Assembly: GCA_944389025.1 (NCBI GenBank)
Contig: CALXKU010000011.1
Coordinates: 1 to 64,000 of the forward strand
DNA: 64,000 nucleotides
Direction: 5' to 3'
Source: an uncultured Spirochaetaceae bacterium
Lineage (GTDB): Bacteria > Spirochaetota > Spirochaetia > Sphaerochaetales > Sphaerochaetaceae
Below, piece by piece: positions 37,565 to 46,144 of this stretch. Within the stretch, counting starts at the first letter, position 1. Every line of letters begins with the position of its first letter. The notes beneath the pieces are model-generated. The model was not told the origin of the DNA and did not search any database. It saw nothing but the letters and a program-made list of their open reading frames with translations. The position numbers and the translations under genes were made by a program.

Positions 37565-38344
37565 GTGTTGATTCATTTTTTGGTTCTTTCATCTGGAAGC
37601 TGTGGTAATTCCTATGCTTTCTATGATGGGCGAGATACAATTGTAATAGACCAGGGGCTCACGTATACGGGTTTTTCGAAACGTCTTCTGCTACATGAGA
37701 TACCGCTAGAATCCGTTCGTGCAATATTCCTCACGCATCTTCATCCTGATCATAGCAAAGGTGTAGGTGCTACGGCACGCAAGCTTGGCATCCCTGTTTA
37801 TCTTTCAAATGTTTCGATGCACGCCAGTCATGAAGTGATTAAAAAAATCCGTATCTCTGATGAGTCCCTTCATCCTTTTGCTCATGGAGAAGAGATGTCT
37901 GTTGGCGCTTTTTCAATCATGGCGATGAGAACATACCATGATTGCCCGGGCTCATCATTCTATGTGATAAGGAATGGGGGAAAGAAGATATTCCTCATGA
38001 CCGATACCGGACAGATTCCTTTCGATGCGCATGATGGTGCGGAGGGGGCCGATGTCATCTTCCTTGAAAGCAATTATGACAGGAAGATGCTTGAAGGGGG
38101 GCCTTATCCGAAGAAACTGCAGGCGAGAATCTGCGGAGGTTACGGGCATCTAAGCAATGATGAGGCGGCATTCTTTTTAAAACAGCATGCAAAACTGCGC
38201 TCACAGGTTTACCTGATACATCTGAGCGATAACAATAATACTCCCAGCCTGGTAAAAGAGACGGTATCCGATACCCTTAGAAGCGGGATATTCGTCACCA
38301 TATGCCAGAGGGGTGAGAGCTATGAGGGGTTTATAGATGAGTAA
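37565..38344 (+). CDS. YycJ/WalJ-type metallo-beta-lactamase-fold hydrolase
   Basis: This 259-residue protein has the MBL metal motif LTHLHPDHSKG (HxHxDH), a second His in MAMRTYHDCPGS, Asp in LMTDTGQI and a late His in YLIHLSDNNN. This order fits the YycJ group of putative nucleases linked to DNA replication and cell-wall coordination in Firmicutes. The start is GTG 37565 or TTG 37568; AGGGGG is just upstream. It overlaps the next AMP ligase by 8 bases. Confidence 0.85.
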   Translation: MLIHFLVLSSGSCGNSYAFYDGRDTIVIDQGLTYTGFSKRLLLHEIPLESVRAIFLTHLHPDHSKGVGATARKLGIPVYLSNVSMHASHEVIKKIRISDESLHPFAHGEEMSVGAFSIMAMRTYHDCPGSSFYVIRNGGKKIFLMTDTGQIPFDAHDGAEGADVIFLESNYDRKMLEGGPYPKKLQARICGGYGHLSNDEAAFFLKQHAKLRSQVYLIHLSDNNNTPSLVKETVSDTLRSGIFVTICQRGESYEGFIDE

Positions 38345-40139
38345 TGGTAAAAAGGAAAATAAGAAGGAGAAAAAAACAAAAATAAGCAGCCGTATGTGCC
38401 GGAAGATACGTAGGAAGGACGCTCTGAAGATGAAATTCATGAGTGAGTACACGTTCCGCAATTTCTACGAGGTCATCGAATCGCGTTTTGGCAAAAGGGT
38501 GATGTATCGCACTTTCAGAAGCGATGAGAGCCTTACGTATTCCGCGTTTGCAAAAGAGGTGAGAGCTGCGGCAAGCTATCTTCTCCATCTTGGCTATGAG
38601 AAAGGAGACAGGATTGCCATAATGGCTGAAAGCTGTCCGAACTGGATGGTTGCCTATGTCGCAGCTACATCCGTTTCCCTTGTCTCCGTACCGATTCTTC
38701 CAGATTTCTCGCTCCTTGAGGCAGAGGGGATAATAAAGCATAGCGGTGCAAGAGGAATATTCCTTAATCAGAAGCAATATACGAAGATACATGGGGCTTT
38801 TGAGAAGATGGAAATCGATCTTTTCAGAATCGAGGATCTTTTCCACATCCCGGCAAACATAGCCATAGAAACCGATAAGGATTTCATCTCTTCTCCTGGT
38901 ATTGCGATTGCAAGTTATAAGGTTGATCAGAAAAGACTGGATGAGATGAGACCTGAAGAAAGCGATCTTGCTTCGATAATCTACACAAGTGGAACAACTG
39001 GATCCAGCAAGGGTGTGATGCTCTCTCATATCAACATATTGCGCTGTGCCGATCTGAATACCGATGTCTATGTCCATGTAAAACGGGGGGCGAGGGTGCT
39101 ATCGATACTGCCGATGAGCCATGTGTATGAGTTCACGATAGGACAGGTTCTCACCCTTTTGCAGGGTGTGGAAATCACATTCCTTGGAAAGCCGCCTGCA
39201 GTCTCCGTTCTCCTTCCAGCCCTTGCGGAGGTCAGACCTCATGTCATGCTGACAGTTCCGCTGCTTATAGAGAAGGTGTACCGCGCGGCAGTTCTTCCAG
39301 TTCTGAAAGAAAACGAGAAGATCAGGAAGATGCTTGGCTATCCGGTAATCGGAAGCTTCGTATACAGGGTTATTGGAAAGAAGATAGAGTCTACTTTCGG
39401 ACATCATCTCAAGTTTTTCGGAATCGGTGGGGCACCTCTGGATAGCGAGGTCGAGTACTTCCTCTATCGAGCGCGTTTCCCATATGCCATCGGATATGGT
39501 CTCACGGAGACGAGTCCCCTTATCGCAGGCTGTGGTCCGAAAAAGAGGATGCATAAGCCCGGCTTTGTCGGGAAAGTTGTCGCGGATGATACTGTGATCC
39601 TGGATGAGAAGAATGAAGAGGGTGTAGGAGAGATCCTTGTCAAAGGGGTTAACGTGATGAGTGGCTATTATGAGAGGGATGATCTCAATAGCGAGGTCTT
39701 CACCAAGGATGGTTACTTCCGTACAGGAGATCTGGGCTATATGGATAAGAGCGGTTTCCTTTCAATCAGGGGCAGGGTGAAGACCATGATTCTCGGACCG
39801 GCTGGGGAGAATATATATCCAGAGCCGATTGAGAGCCTGATAAACGCTCAGGAGTTTGTAGAGGAAAGCCTTGTAGTTCCATCAGACGGCGGACTTCTTG
39901 CCCTCATCAAGATAGACATAGAGCTTATGAGCAAGAAGCTTAAAATAGATATATCCGCAGCCCGTAAGGAAGCTGAGAAATATGTGAAGGAGCTGAGGAA
40001 GACTGTTAATGCGCAGCTTTCATCTTATTCAAGGCTCAGTGATACTGAGCTCCAGAGTGAACCGTTTGAGAGGACTCCAACACAGAAAATCAAGAGATTC
40101 CTCTATCCTAAGAAGAAAAAAGATGAAAAAAAGCAATGA
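38337..40139 (+). CDS. AMP-forming acyl-CoA synthetase/ligase, third type
   Basis: This 600-residue adenylate-forming ligase is distinct from the tandem pair upstream. The P-loop is IYTSGTTGSSKGVMLS, then GYGLTETSPLI and IRGRVKTMILGPAGENIYPEPIE, with a C-terminal Lys in PTQKIKRFLYP. The first ~33 residues are very basic (Lys/Arg-rich) and may touch membranes or be mis-started; a Met at about residue 35 begins the family-like part. Fatty acid activation is likely. It is coupled to the MBL-fold gene. Confidence 0.85.
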   Translation: MSNGKKENKKEKKTKISSRMCRKIRRKDALKMKFMSEYTFRNFYEVIESRFGKRVMYRTFRSDESLTYSAFAKEVRAAASYLLHLGYEKGDRIAIMAESCPNWMVAYVAATSVSLVSVPILPDFSLLEAEGIIKHSGARGIFLNQKQYTKIHGAFEKMEIDLFRIEDLFHIPANIAIETDKDFISSPGIAIASYKVDQKRLDEMRPEESDLASIIYTSGTTGSSKGVMLSHINILRCADLNTDVYVHVKRGARVLSILPMSHVYEFTIGQVLTLLQGVEITFLGKPPAVSVLLPALAEVRPHVMLTVPLLIEKVYRAAVLPVLKENEKIRKMLGYPVIGSFVYRVIGKKIESTFGHHLKFFGIGGAPLDSEVEYFLYRARFPYAIGYGLTETSPLIAGCGPKKRMHKPGFVGKVVADDTVILDEKNEEGVGEILVKGVNVMSGYYERDDLNSEVFTKDGYFRTGDLGYMDKSGFLSIRGRVKTMILGPAGENIYPEPIESLINAQEFVEESLVVPSDGGLLALIKIDIELMSKKLKIDISAARKEAEKYVKELRKTVNAQLSSYSRLSDTELQSEPFERTPTQKIKRFLYPKKKKDEKKQ

Positions 40140-40165
40140 TTCTTTTTGAAAATCAAGATTTTAAT

Positions 40166-40171
40166 TATAAT
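40166..40171 (+). promoter_or_regulatory. -10 element for leaderless DAHP synthase
   Basis: A consensus TATAAT ends six bases before the ATG at 40178, with no Shine-Dalgarno sequence. The -35 is not clear; TTGAAA is only 14 bases upstream. Confidence 0.55.
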
Positions 40172-40177
40172 TGATTC

Positions 40178-41257
40178 ATGAAAGAATCTCAGGACATAAG
40201 AATAAGTAAGATAGAGAGCCTTAAGACTCCACGTGAGATTGCCAGGCTCATCCCTCTTTCCGAAGGGGACAGGGCCAGGATCCTGTCCTTCAGGAAAGGT
40301 GTTAATGATATAATATTCGGCAGGGATAAGAGACTTCTTGCGATCGTAGGGCCATGCAGCATACATGATCCCTCCTCGGCAATCGAATATGCAAAGAGGC
40401 TTAAGGGATTAAGCGATGAGCTTAAAGATGAATTTCTCATAATAATGAGAACATATTTTGAGAAGCCGCGTACGAATCTTGGCTGGAAAGGACTGATTCT
40501 GGATCCGGACATGGATGGGAGCGGAAACATAGAAAAAGGGATAATGGTCGCCCGCAAGCTCCTGATAGACATTACAGAGATAGGACTTCCAGTGGGATGC
40601 GAGGTCTTGGATCCGATAATCCCGCAGTACATCGATGAGATAATGAGCTGGTCGAGCATTGGTGCTCGCACCGCAGAAAGCCAGACTCATCGCAATCTTG
40701 CCTCAGGACTATCCGTTGCCGTAGGTTTCAAGAATGGCACAAGCGGCGACCTCATGAGCGCTGTGAATGCTATAAAGAGCGCATCGGGGGCGGCTTCTTT
40801 CATCGGAATATCCAAAGACGGGCTTTCCTCGGTATACCGCACGACAGGAAACGATGCGGGGCATATGATCCTTAGGGGAGGTGAGGATGGCCCTAATTAT
40901 TATGAGGATGAGGTTGAGAGAGCGCTTAGCCTTCTTAAGGAGAATAAGCTCAATGAGGCTGTCATAATCGATTGCTCCCATGGAAACAGCCGCAAGGATT
41001 ACAGAAGACAGAAAAGGGTGCTTAGAAATGTCATAGACCAGATTGTATGGGGAAATGACAAGATAAAGGGTTTCATGCTGGAATCCAACCTCTATGAGGG
41101 ATCTCAGAAGATTCCAGAGAACAAAAGCGAGCTGAAATACGGGGTTTCGGTAACGGATGCATGCATAGGCTGGCAGGAGACGGAGCAGATACTCAGAAAT
41201 GCAGCTCGCATGATTGACCGTGCCTCTGAGGCAGGTGGAATACTGGAGGTTCTTTGA
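40178..41257 (+). CDS. aroG: 3-deoxy-7-phosphoheptulonate (DAHP) synthase, type I
   Basis: This enzyme condenses PEP and erythrose 4-phosphate, the first step to aromatic amino acids. Family blocks are present: LAIVGPCSIHD, RTYFEKPRTNLGWKG, IGARTAESQTHR, GFKNGTSGD and IIDCSHGNSRKDY. At 359 residues it belongs to the AroF/G/H class. The metal-binding Cys (GPCS) and His are intact. Which inhibitor it senses cannot be read. It is followed immediately by the DJ-1 gene. Confidence 0.95.
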   Translation: MKESQDIRISKIESLKTPREIARLIPLSEGDRARILSFRKGVNDIIFGRDKRLLAIVGPCSIHDPSSAIEYAKRLKGLSDELKDEFLIIMRTYFEKPRTNLGWKGLILDPDMDGSGNIEKGIMVARKLLIDITEIGLPVGCEVLDPIIPQYIDEIMSWSSIGARTAESQTHRNLASGLSVAVGFKNGTSGDLMSAVNAIKSASGAASFIGISKDGLSSVYRTTGNDAGHMILRGGEDGPNYYEDEVERALSLLKENKLNEAVIIDCSHGNSRKDYRRQKRVLRNVIDQIVWGNDKIKGFMLESNLYEGSQKIPENKSELKYGVSVTDACIGWQETEQILRNAARMIDRASEAGGILEVL

Positions 41258-41808
41258 TGAAAGCGGTTGTATACCTTGCTACAGGTTTCGAAGAGACGGA
41301 GGCGATAGTTCCTATCGATCTCTTAAGGCGTGCTGGAATTGATGTGACAATCTCTTCCATTGATGATGAGCTTGTTGTGAAAAGCTCTCATGGTGTGGCC
41401 ATTAAGGCTGATAAGAGCCTGAGCGAAAGCGACAAGGAAGAGTATGATATCGTATTCCTTCCCGGAGGTATGCCGGGAGCTATCAATCTCTCACAGTGCT
41501 GGAGTGTGAATGAGCGTATCATAAGGATGGCAGCGGATAAAAAGATAGTGAGTGCCATATGCGCATCACCCTCTGTCGTTCTTGCTAATGCTGGCCTTCT
41601 GGAGAATCGTAGAGCTACATGTTTTCCTGGCTCAGAGAAGTATTCGAATAAGGCCGATTTCCTCTCCGATGGGGTTGTCGTAGATGGCAACATCATCACG
41701 GCAAAGAGCGCAGGGTACGCGTTTGATCTTTCTCTTGCGATAATAGCTGAGGCGATATCAAAAGAAAAGGCAGATGAAATCTCATCTGCCGTGTACTTCT
41801 TCCGTTAG
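41257..41808 (+). CDS. DJ-1/PfpI (YajL-like) family protein
   Basis: This 183-residue protein has the DJ-1 superfamily fold, with VYLATGFEETEAIVPIDLLRRAG at the start and VSAICASPSVVLANAG around the reactive Cys at the nucleophile elbow. The conserved Glu near the N-terminus (FEETE) is present. Likely roles are protein/DNA deglycase, chaperone or redox sensor; the family is not resolved. GGAGGT precedes the ATG, which overlaps the DAHP synthase stop. It converges with the next gene by 4 bases. Confidence 0.88.
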   Translation: MKAVVYLATGFEETEAIVPIDLLRRAGIDVTISSIDDELVVKSSHGVAIKADKSLSESDKEEYDIVFLPGGMPGAINLSQCWSVNERIIRMAADKKIVSAICASPSVVLANAGLLENRRATCFPGSEKYSNKADFLSDGVVVDGNIITAKSAGYAFDLSLAIIAEAISKEKADEISSAVYFFR

Positions 41809-42104
41809 GCTGAAACAGTGGAGAATTCGGAAGCTTTCTTGTTTCTCTCCAAAGTCGAAAATGTGCGGTTCATGAACTCCTTATAGAAATTCCTATTTCC
41901 ACTCTCCTTTATCTCAGAGGAGATTGGAAGATATATGAGTTCGATGAACTCCTCAAGAGCCTTTCTGAATGACAGCTTCCTGTCGTATACAGAACTCTGG
42001 TATCTCCTGTAGCACTCCACTAATGCGTACACGGATGGAATTTCTTCCTTCCTGAACGCCCCCTTGGTCTTCTTTTCAATCAGAACCTCATTGATTTTTT
42101 TCAT
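41805..42104 (-). CDS. hypothetical protein, 99 residues
   Basis: I do not recognise this protein. It is basic and probably helical, with an N-terminal Lys-rich start, a central YALVECYRRYQSSVYDRKLSFRKALEEFIELIY helical stretch of interest split by charged residues, and a Ser/Thr-rich end. GGAG lies ten bases upstream of the ATG, supporting translation. No signal peptide or membrane segment is visible. It sits alone between convergent DJ-1 and mscL on the same strand. Confidence 0.55.
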   Translation of the reverse strand: MKKINEVLIEKKTKGAFRKEEIPSVYALVECYRRYQSSVYDRKLSFRKALEEFIELIYLPISSEIKESGNRNFYKEFMNRTFSTLERNKKASEFSTVSA

Positions 42105-42189
42105 ACCAATTCAACTCCAAAATTAAGATAACCTCTTTTGTTCACCGAGAATATAATTCCAAGTTGGATATATTGTCAATAGGGGGAGA

Positions 42190-42244
42190 GAAAAAAATAA
42201 TGCCATCGCGTTAATTCTTTGTTAAAAAAGAAAATGATAGCATT
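42190..42244 (-). terminator. mscL terminator
   Basis: On the - strand AATGCTATC pairs with GATGGCATT (one G-U), with a long A/T loop, followed by ATTTTTTTCTC. It lies just after the mscL stop. Confidence 0.55.
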
Positions 42245-42252
42245 AAAAACAA

Positions 42253-42678
42253 TTATTTTCTGTTTTCTTTAAGTAAATCCCTGATTTCCTCGAGTAGAAT
42301 GACATCGTCGCTCTTCTTAGGTGCAGGAGCTGGGGCTGCCGCCTCTTCCTTCTTATTCTTTTCCTTAAGAGTGTTGAAAGCCTTTACTACGAAGAAGAGA
42401 ACAAGGGAGACAAGGAGGAAATTGATAACGGCATTGATGAGTGCACCGTATCTGATTGCTACCTCTGCTGCGCTTTCGGTTGCAGGCTTGAGTATGATTC
42501 TCATATCCGCAAAATCCATTCCTCCTGTGATGAGTCCGATTACAGGCATGATGATATCGTTCACGAGGCTGTTTGTGATTGCTGTGAACGCGGCACCGAT
42601 GATAACGCCTACTGCGAGATCGATGACATTTCCACGTGCGATGAATTTCTTGAATTCACCAAAAAATTTACTGCTCAT
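42253..42678 (-). CDS. mscL: large-conductance mechanosensitive channel MscL
   Basis: MscL is a pentameric membrane channel that releases solutes on sudden osmotic downshift. The start FKKFIARGNVIDLAVGVIIGAAF is the classic first helix with its pore-lining Gly/Ala pattern. A second membrane helix (INAVINFLLVSLVLFFVVKAF) and a cytoplasmic Glu/Lys tail with an Ala-Pro linker follow. At 141 residues it is normal. GGAG precedes the ATG. Such a safety valve would matter more in a cell with a weak wall. Confidence 0.97.
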   Translation of the reverse strand: MSSKFFGEFKKFIARGNVIDLAVGVIIGAAFTAITNSLVNDIIMPVIGLITGGMDFADMRIILKPATESAAEVAIRYGALINAVINFLLVSLVLFFVVKAFNTLKEKNKKEEAAAPAPAPKKSDDVILLEEIRDLLKENRK

Positions 42679-42748
42679 TAAATTACTCCATTTAAAATTT
42701 TATGTTATTCTTATATATTTATACTGAAATATCAATAGGGAAGGATTT

Positions 42749-43777
42749 ATGGAATTTGTTGAAGGGTATAAGAGTATTCTGAATCCAAAGGATACTGAGA
42801 AAGCTATAAAGCTTACAAAGGATACGTTTGAGAAGGAACTTTCATCCTCTCTTCGTCTTACACGTCTTACAAGCCCCATTTTTGTTGAAGCGGGCAGTGG
42901 AATAAATGACGATCTCAACGGGGTTGAAAAGCCTGTAAGCTTCTCTGTAAGCGCGCTTGGCGGAAGGAAGATGGAAATCGTGCAGTCCCTTGCAAAATGG
43001 AAGAGGATGGCACTTGCGGATTATGGCTATCCGAAAGGGCGGGGAATTTATACAGATATGAACGCTTTGCGTCCAGATGACACAGTGGATGCCATACACT
43101 CTGTTTATGTCGACCAGTGGGACTGGGAGAAGGTTATCGGAGAGGATGAGAGAACTCTTGATGTCCTCAAGAATACGGTAAAAGAGATCTATGCGGCAAT
43201 CAAAAGGACAAGTTTCCTGCTTTCCGAGACATATTCTGCTTTGGATGATTACCTGCCTGAGGATATCACATTCATACACTCGGAGGAGCTTGAGAGGGAA
43301 TATCCATCACTTAGCCCACAGGAGAGGGAAAAGATGGCAGCTAAGGAGTACGGAGCGGTTTTCATCATAGGAATCGGCTATCCTCTGAGCGGTGGCGTTC
43401 CACACTCTCTCAGGGCTCCGGACTATGATGACTGGTCTACGGTGACCATCTCTGGTTACCATGGACTGAATGGTGACATCATAGTATATGACAGGGTTAG
43501 GGATGACTCTCTTGAGCTTTCCAGTATGGGGATCAGGGTAAACAGGGAATCTCTTCTTAGGCAGCTTGAGATGAAGGGCCTGAATGAGAGGAAAGAGCTG
43601 TACTGGCATAAAAGGCTACTCTCTGGTGAGTATCCTCAGACAATCGGAGGAGGAATAGGACAGTCAAGGCTCTGCATGCTTTTACTGCACAAGTGCCATA
43701 TCGGAGAGGTTCAGGCTTCTGTCTGGTCCGATGAGACGAGAGCGGAGGCGAAGGAGAGGGGGATTTACCTCATATGA
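42749..43777 (+). CDS. asnA: aspartate-ammonia ligase (asparagine synthetase A)
   Basis: This enzyme makes asparagine from aspartate, ammonia and ATP. At 342 residues it matches AsnA, with SVSALGGRKMEIVQSLAKWKR, MNALRPD, SVYVDQWDWEKVI and the late GGGIGQSRLCMLLL ATP-site block typical of this class II synthetase-like fold. GGGAAGGA precedes the ATG. It stands alone between divergent mscL and tRNA-Leu. Confidence 0.97.
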   Translation: MEFVEGYKSILNPKDTEKAIKLTKDTFEKELSSSLRLTRLTSPIFVEAGSGINDDLNGVEKPVSFSVSALGGRKMEIVQSLAKWKRMALADYGYPKGRGIYTDMNALRPDDTVDAIHSVYVDQWDWEKVIGEDERTLDVLKNTVKEIYAAIKRTSFLLSETYSALDDYLPEDITFIHSEELEREYPSLSPQEREKMAAKEYGAVFIIGIGYPLSGGVPHSLRAPDYDDWSTVTISGYHGLNGDIIVYDRVRDDSLELSSMGIRVNRESLLRQLEMKGLNERKELYWHKRLLSGEYPQTIGGGIGQSRLCMLLLHKCHIGEVQASVWSDETRAEAKERGIYLI

Positions 43778-43892
43778 TCGGAGGCTGGGAAGATTTCTTC
43801 TCAGCTTTTTTAATTTATTTTCAAAAACTCTATTGACGAGAACACGGGAAATGAGCTATCTTCTCCTTGTGCCAAATAAAGGCCATGAAAAT

Positions 43893-43976
43893 GCGGTCGT
43901 GGTGGAATTGGTAGACACGCTAGCTTGAGGTGCTAGTGCTTGAAAGGGCTTGGAGATTCGAGTTCTCTCGGCCGCA
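43893..43976 (+). tRNA. tRNA-Leu (GAG)
   Basis: This is an 84-base class II tRNA. The acceptor GCGGTCG pairs with CGGCCGC with discriminator A; the anticodon arm is CTAGC-TTGAGGT-GCTAG with anticodon GAG. The long variable arm is GTGCTTGAAAGGGCTTG, and the T-arm GAGA-TTCGAGT-TCTC is normal. CCA is not encoded. Confidence 0.95.
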
Positions 43977-43984
43977 TCCTAAGG

Positions 43985-44028
43985 ACTCCTCTTGTTAAAG
44001 AAATAACAGGAGGAGTTTATTTTTTTTC
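43985..44028 (+). terminator. tRNA-Leu terminator
   Basis: ACTCCTCTTGTTA pairs with TAACAGGAGGAGT (13 pairs, one G-U) around a six-base loop, followed by a long T tract. It is very strong. Confidence 0.93.
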
Positions 44029-44060
44029 TCTGAATAATATCGGCAATTCATTCTTGTTTT

Positions 44061-44879
44061 CTAACTGAGAATCCTTCTGAAAGCCCTATAGTTCTCGTCT
44101 TTTTCATCCTTTGCATACACTGCATATTCGATTATCTTAAAATGCTTCATGTAATTTTGCTGTACCTTACGAAAGGCCTCTGCGACGGTCTCTGGATTGT
44201 TCCTGAAGACTCCGCAGCCAAAGGCTCCGAGGATGAGTGTGTCGTCTTCTGCATATGAGGCTAGTTTGAAAATAGCCTCTATCCTCTTTTGGAGTATGTG
44301 CTCATATCTTGCAATGCCGTCCCTTCCCACCGGTACGCCTGAGCGCCGGAGGTTTGGTGCTGGGACTACAAGCACATCCGCTTTCATCCAGCAAGACTCA
44401 TCAAGGATTCTCATTTCGTTGTCATCACTGCGGAAGAACGTTACGTCTGGCGCGAGTATTGCTGAATCGGAGTACATCCCGTCCTTGTTTTCCTTGTTTC
44501 GAGTGTAGTATGTCCTTGCCTTTTCTGATTCAAGCAGTGGAAGAAGGGTGGAGATCCTGCAAAGAGACTCTTCCTGTGCATTCGACCCGTTTCTTGCGCC
44601 TCCACCAGCTTTCGTTCCCGATGCAAAGTCGAGGATTGCTGTGCGCCCCAGATTCCTATAAGCCCATGCAGCTTCAGCTGTGCGTTTCCTGCTGACAATT
44701 ATCTTTGCCTCATTTTCGTACCGCGCTGCGGAATGGTTTGGAATATTTCCATCTTTGAAAACGCGTATTCGTTTTAAGGACTCTTCTGTCTGCCATTTCA
44801 GCTTAGAGGATGTCTCAATCATGGCGAGGGTTTCTTGCATTATTCTTCTGTTGTACTCTCTTCTTTCTTCAAGTGTCAT
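44061..44879 (-). CDS. bacterial-type poly(ADP-ribose) glycohydrolase (TIGR02452 family)
   Basis: This 272-residue protein carries the PARG signature GGG-x7-QEE at residues 92-104 (GGGARNGSNAQEE), whose Glu pair is the catalytic acid. FASGTKAGGG precedes it and LGAFGCGVFRNNP follows, as in the microbial PARG (TIGR02452, DUF2263) macrodomain fold. It should remove ADP-ribose chains from proteins or nucleic acid. No ADP-ribosyltransferase gene is nearby. GGGGA precedes the ATG. Its role (stress, DNA repair, defence) is unknown. Confidence 0.88.
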   Translation of the reverse strand: MTLEERREYNRRIMQETLAMIETSSKLKWQTEESLKRIRVFKDGNIPNHSAARYENEAKIIVSRKRTAEAAWAYRNLGRTAILDFASGTKAGGGARNGSNAQEESLCRISTLLPLLESEKARTYYTRNKENKDGMYSDSAILAPDVTFFRSDDNEMRILDESCWMKADVLVVPAPNLRRSGVPVGRDGIARYEHILQKRIEAIFKLASYAEDDTLILGAFGCGVFRNNPETVAEAFRKVQQNYMKHFKIIEYAVYAKDEKDENYRAFRRILS

Positions 44880-44942
44880 ATCTTTTCCCCGATAAGCGTT
44901 TTTTTGTTATCTTCGGCGCTCATTTTCTTCCTTTTGAGATTC

Positions 44943-45491
44943 CTAAACCAAGCCGAATATCAGGTTCATAAGTCCCGCGCCCAGCATTACGAAGATCGGG
45001 TTCGTCTTCCATTTTTTCAGAATAATGAAGGCAATGACGAAAATTACAAGGGCAGTAATGCTTATTCCATTAGAGATGTCTCCGTTAAAAAGTGCCATGT
45101 TCATAAGCGATAACCCTGCGGTTGCTATCATTGCAATTATAGCGGGTCTCAGTCCTTTTAATACGCTGGACACTGCATCAATTCCCTTGAATCGGTAATA
45201 TATGAAAGCAAGTATTGTGACGATTATGGAAGATGGAAGAATGCATCCGGCCGTTGCGACTAATGCTCCGGGAAGTCCTGCAACCCTTATTCCTACGAAT
45301 GTAGCACTGTTTATCGTAATAGGTCCTGGAGTCATTTCCGATATCGTTATTATGTCTGCGAATTCCTGCATTGTAAGCCAGCCGTTGACATTTACCGCCT
45401 GATGCTCAATAAGTGGCATAGCCGCGTAGCCCCCACCTATGCTGAATAGTCCTATCTGGATGAAACTGAGAAGGAGTTCAATGTAAATCAT
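44943..45491 (-). CDS. chromate transporter family, half-size subunit
   Basis: This 182-residue membrane protein of the ChrA (CHR) family in short form has FIQIGLFSIGGGYAAMPLI at the N-terminus, SEMTPGPITINSATFVG, and five to six hydrophobic segments. It overlaps its partner half by 14 bases, as do other two-gene CHR systems. The start at 45491 follows AAGGTGG. Chromate export is the named activity, but many short CHR pairs act on unknown anions. Confidence 0.88.
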   Translation of the reverse strand: MIYIELLLSFIQIGLFSIGGGYAAMPLIEHQAVNVNGWLTMQEFADIITISEMTPGPITINSATFVGIRVAGLPGALVATAGCILPSSIIVTILAFIYYRFKGIDAVSSVLKGLRPAIIAMIATAGLSLMNMALFNGDISNGISITALVIFVIAFIILKKWKTNPIFVMLGAGLMNLIFGLV

Positions 45492-46050
45492 GGCCCCACC
45501 TTCTGGATATCTCATAGTCCGCGTAACCGACAGCCCCTGCGATGAATATGAGTGCTATGATATTAAGGTTCATGAATTCCAGGAGAATGAAGGAGATGAT
45601 TAGCATGAGGATTTCAACAAGTCTCTTTCTCTTGAGTATGTCCCATGCCATGGATATAACAAGATCTGCGACAACCGCGGCAACACCTGCAATCATTCCT
45701 CCCATTACGAGTGATACATACCTGTTATCTCTGAAGGCGATATAGAAATGGGAGATTACGGATATTATGACAAACGGGGGAATCACAGTTGCAAGTATGC
45801 TTATTAGGGCTCCGAGAACCCCTCCTATCTTGTAACCCACTAGTATGGATGCGTTCACAGCGATCGCTCCCGGGGCTGACTGCGCGATAGCCGTAAGGTC
45901 GAGCATCTCCTCATCATCGATCATCTTAAGCTTGAAAACGAACTTCTTCCTCATCAGGGGTATGATTACGAACCCCCCTCCGAAAGTGAATGCGGATATC
46001 TCCAGGGTCGAGAGAAAAAGGGTGAGGTACTTCCTTAATTTTTCTTTCAT
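45478..46050 (-). CDS. chromate transporter family, half-size subunit (partner)
   Basis: This 190-residue partner of the downstream half has SAFTFGGGFVIIPLM, AQSAPGAIAVNASILVG and further hydrophobic segments. The two halves form one transporter by antiparallel pairing in this family. The start at 46050 (MKEKLRKYL) has no ribosome binding site but a TATAAT six bases away; a longer frame to 46092 begins inside that promoter and is less likely. Real substrate unknown. Confidence 0.88.
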   Translation of the reverse strand: MKEKLRKYLTLFLSTLEISAFTFGGGFVIIPLMRKKFVFKLKMIDDEEMLDLTAIAQSAPGAIAVNASILVGYKIGGVLGALISILATVIPPFVIISVISHFYIAFRDNRYVSLVMGGMIAGVAAVVADLVISMAWDILKRKRLVEILMLIISFILLEFMNLNIIALIFIAGAVGYADYEISRRWGHDLH

Positions 46051-46056
46051 GAGCTG

Positions 46057-46062
46057 ATTATA
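46057..46062 (-). promoter_or_regulatory. -10 element for leaderless chrA pair
   Basis: On the - strand TATAAT ends six bases before the ATG at 46050. No Shine-Dalgarno sequence is present. Confidence 0.55.
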
Positions 46063-46144
46063 ATTGAAAAAAAGGAAATGGCTAAGCCCCATAGCCTTAG
46101 ATGTTCTTCTTGTAATATTTCACGATCAGGGGGAGAATAGGATT

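Noticed and set aside
38290-38337. A third copy of the TTACAT..ATGTAA operator before the third AMP ligase
   Set aside because: I looked and found none; that gene is coupled to the MBL-fold gene instead.
38331-39077. 248-codon frame on the - strand opposite the third AMP ligase
   Set aside because: It lies wholly antisense to a conserved ligase, with no motif or start signal.
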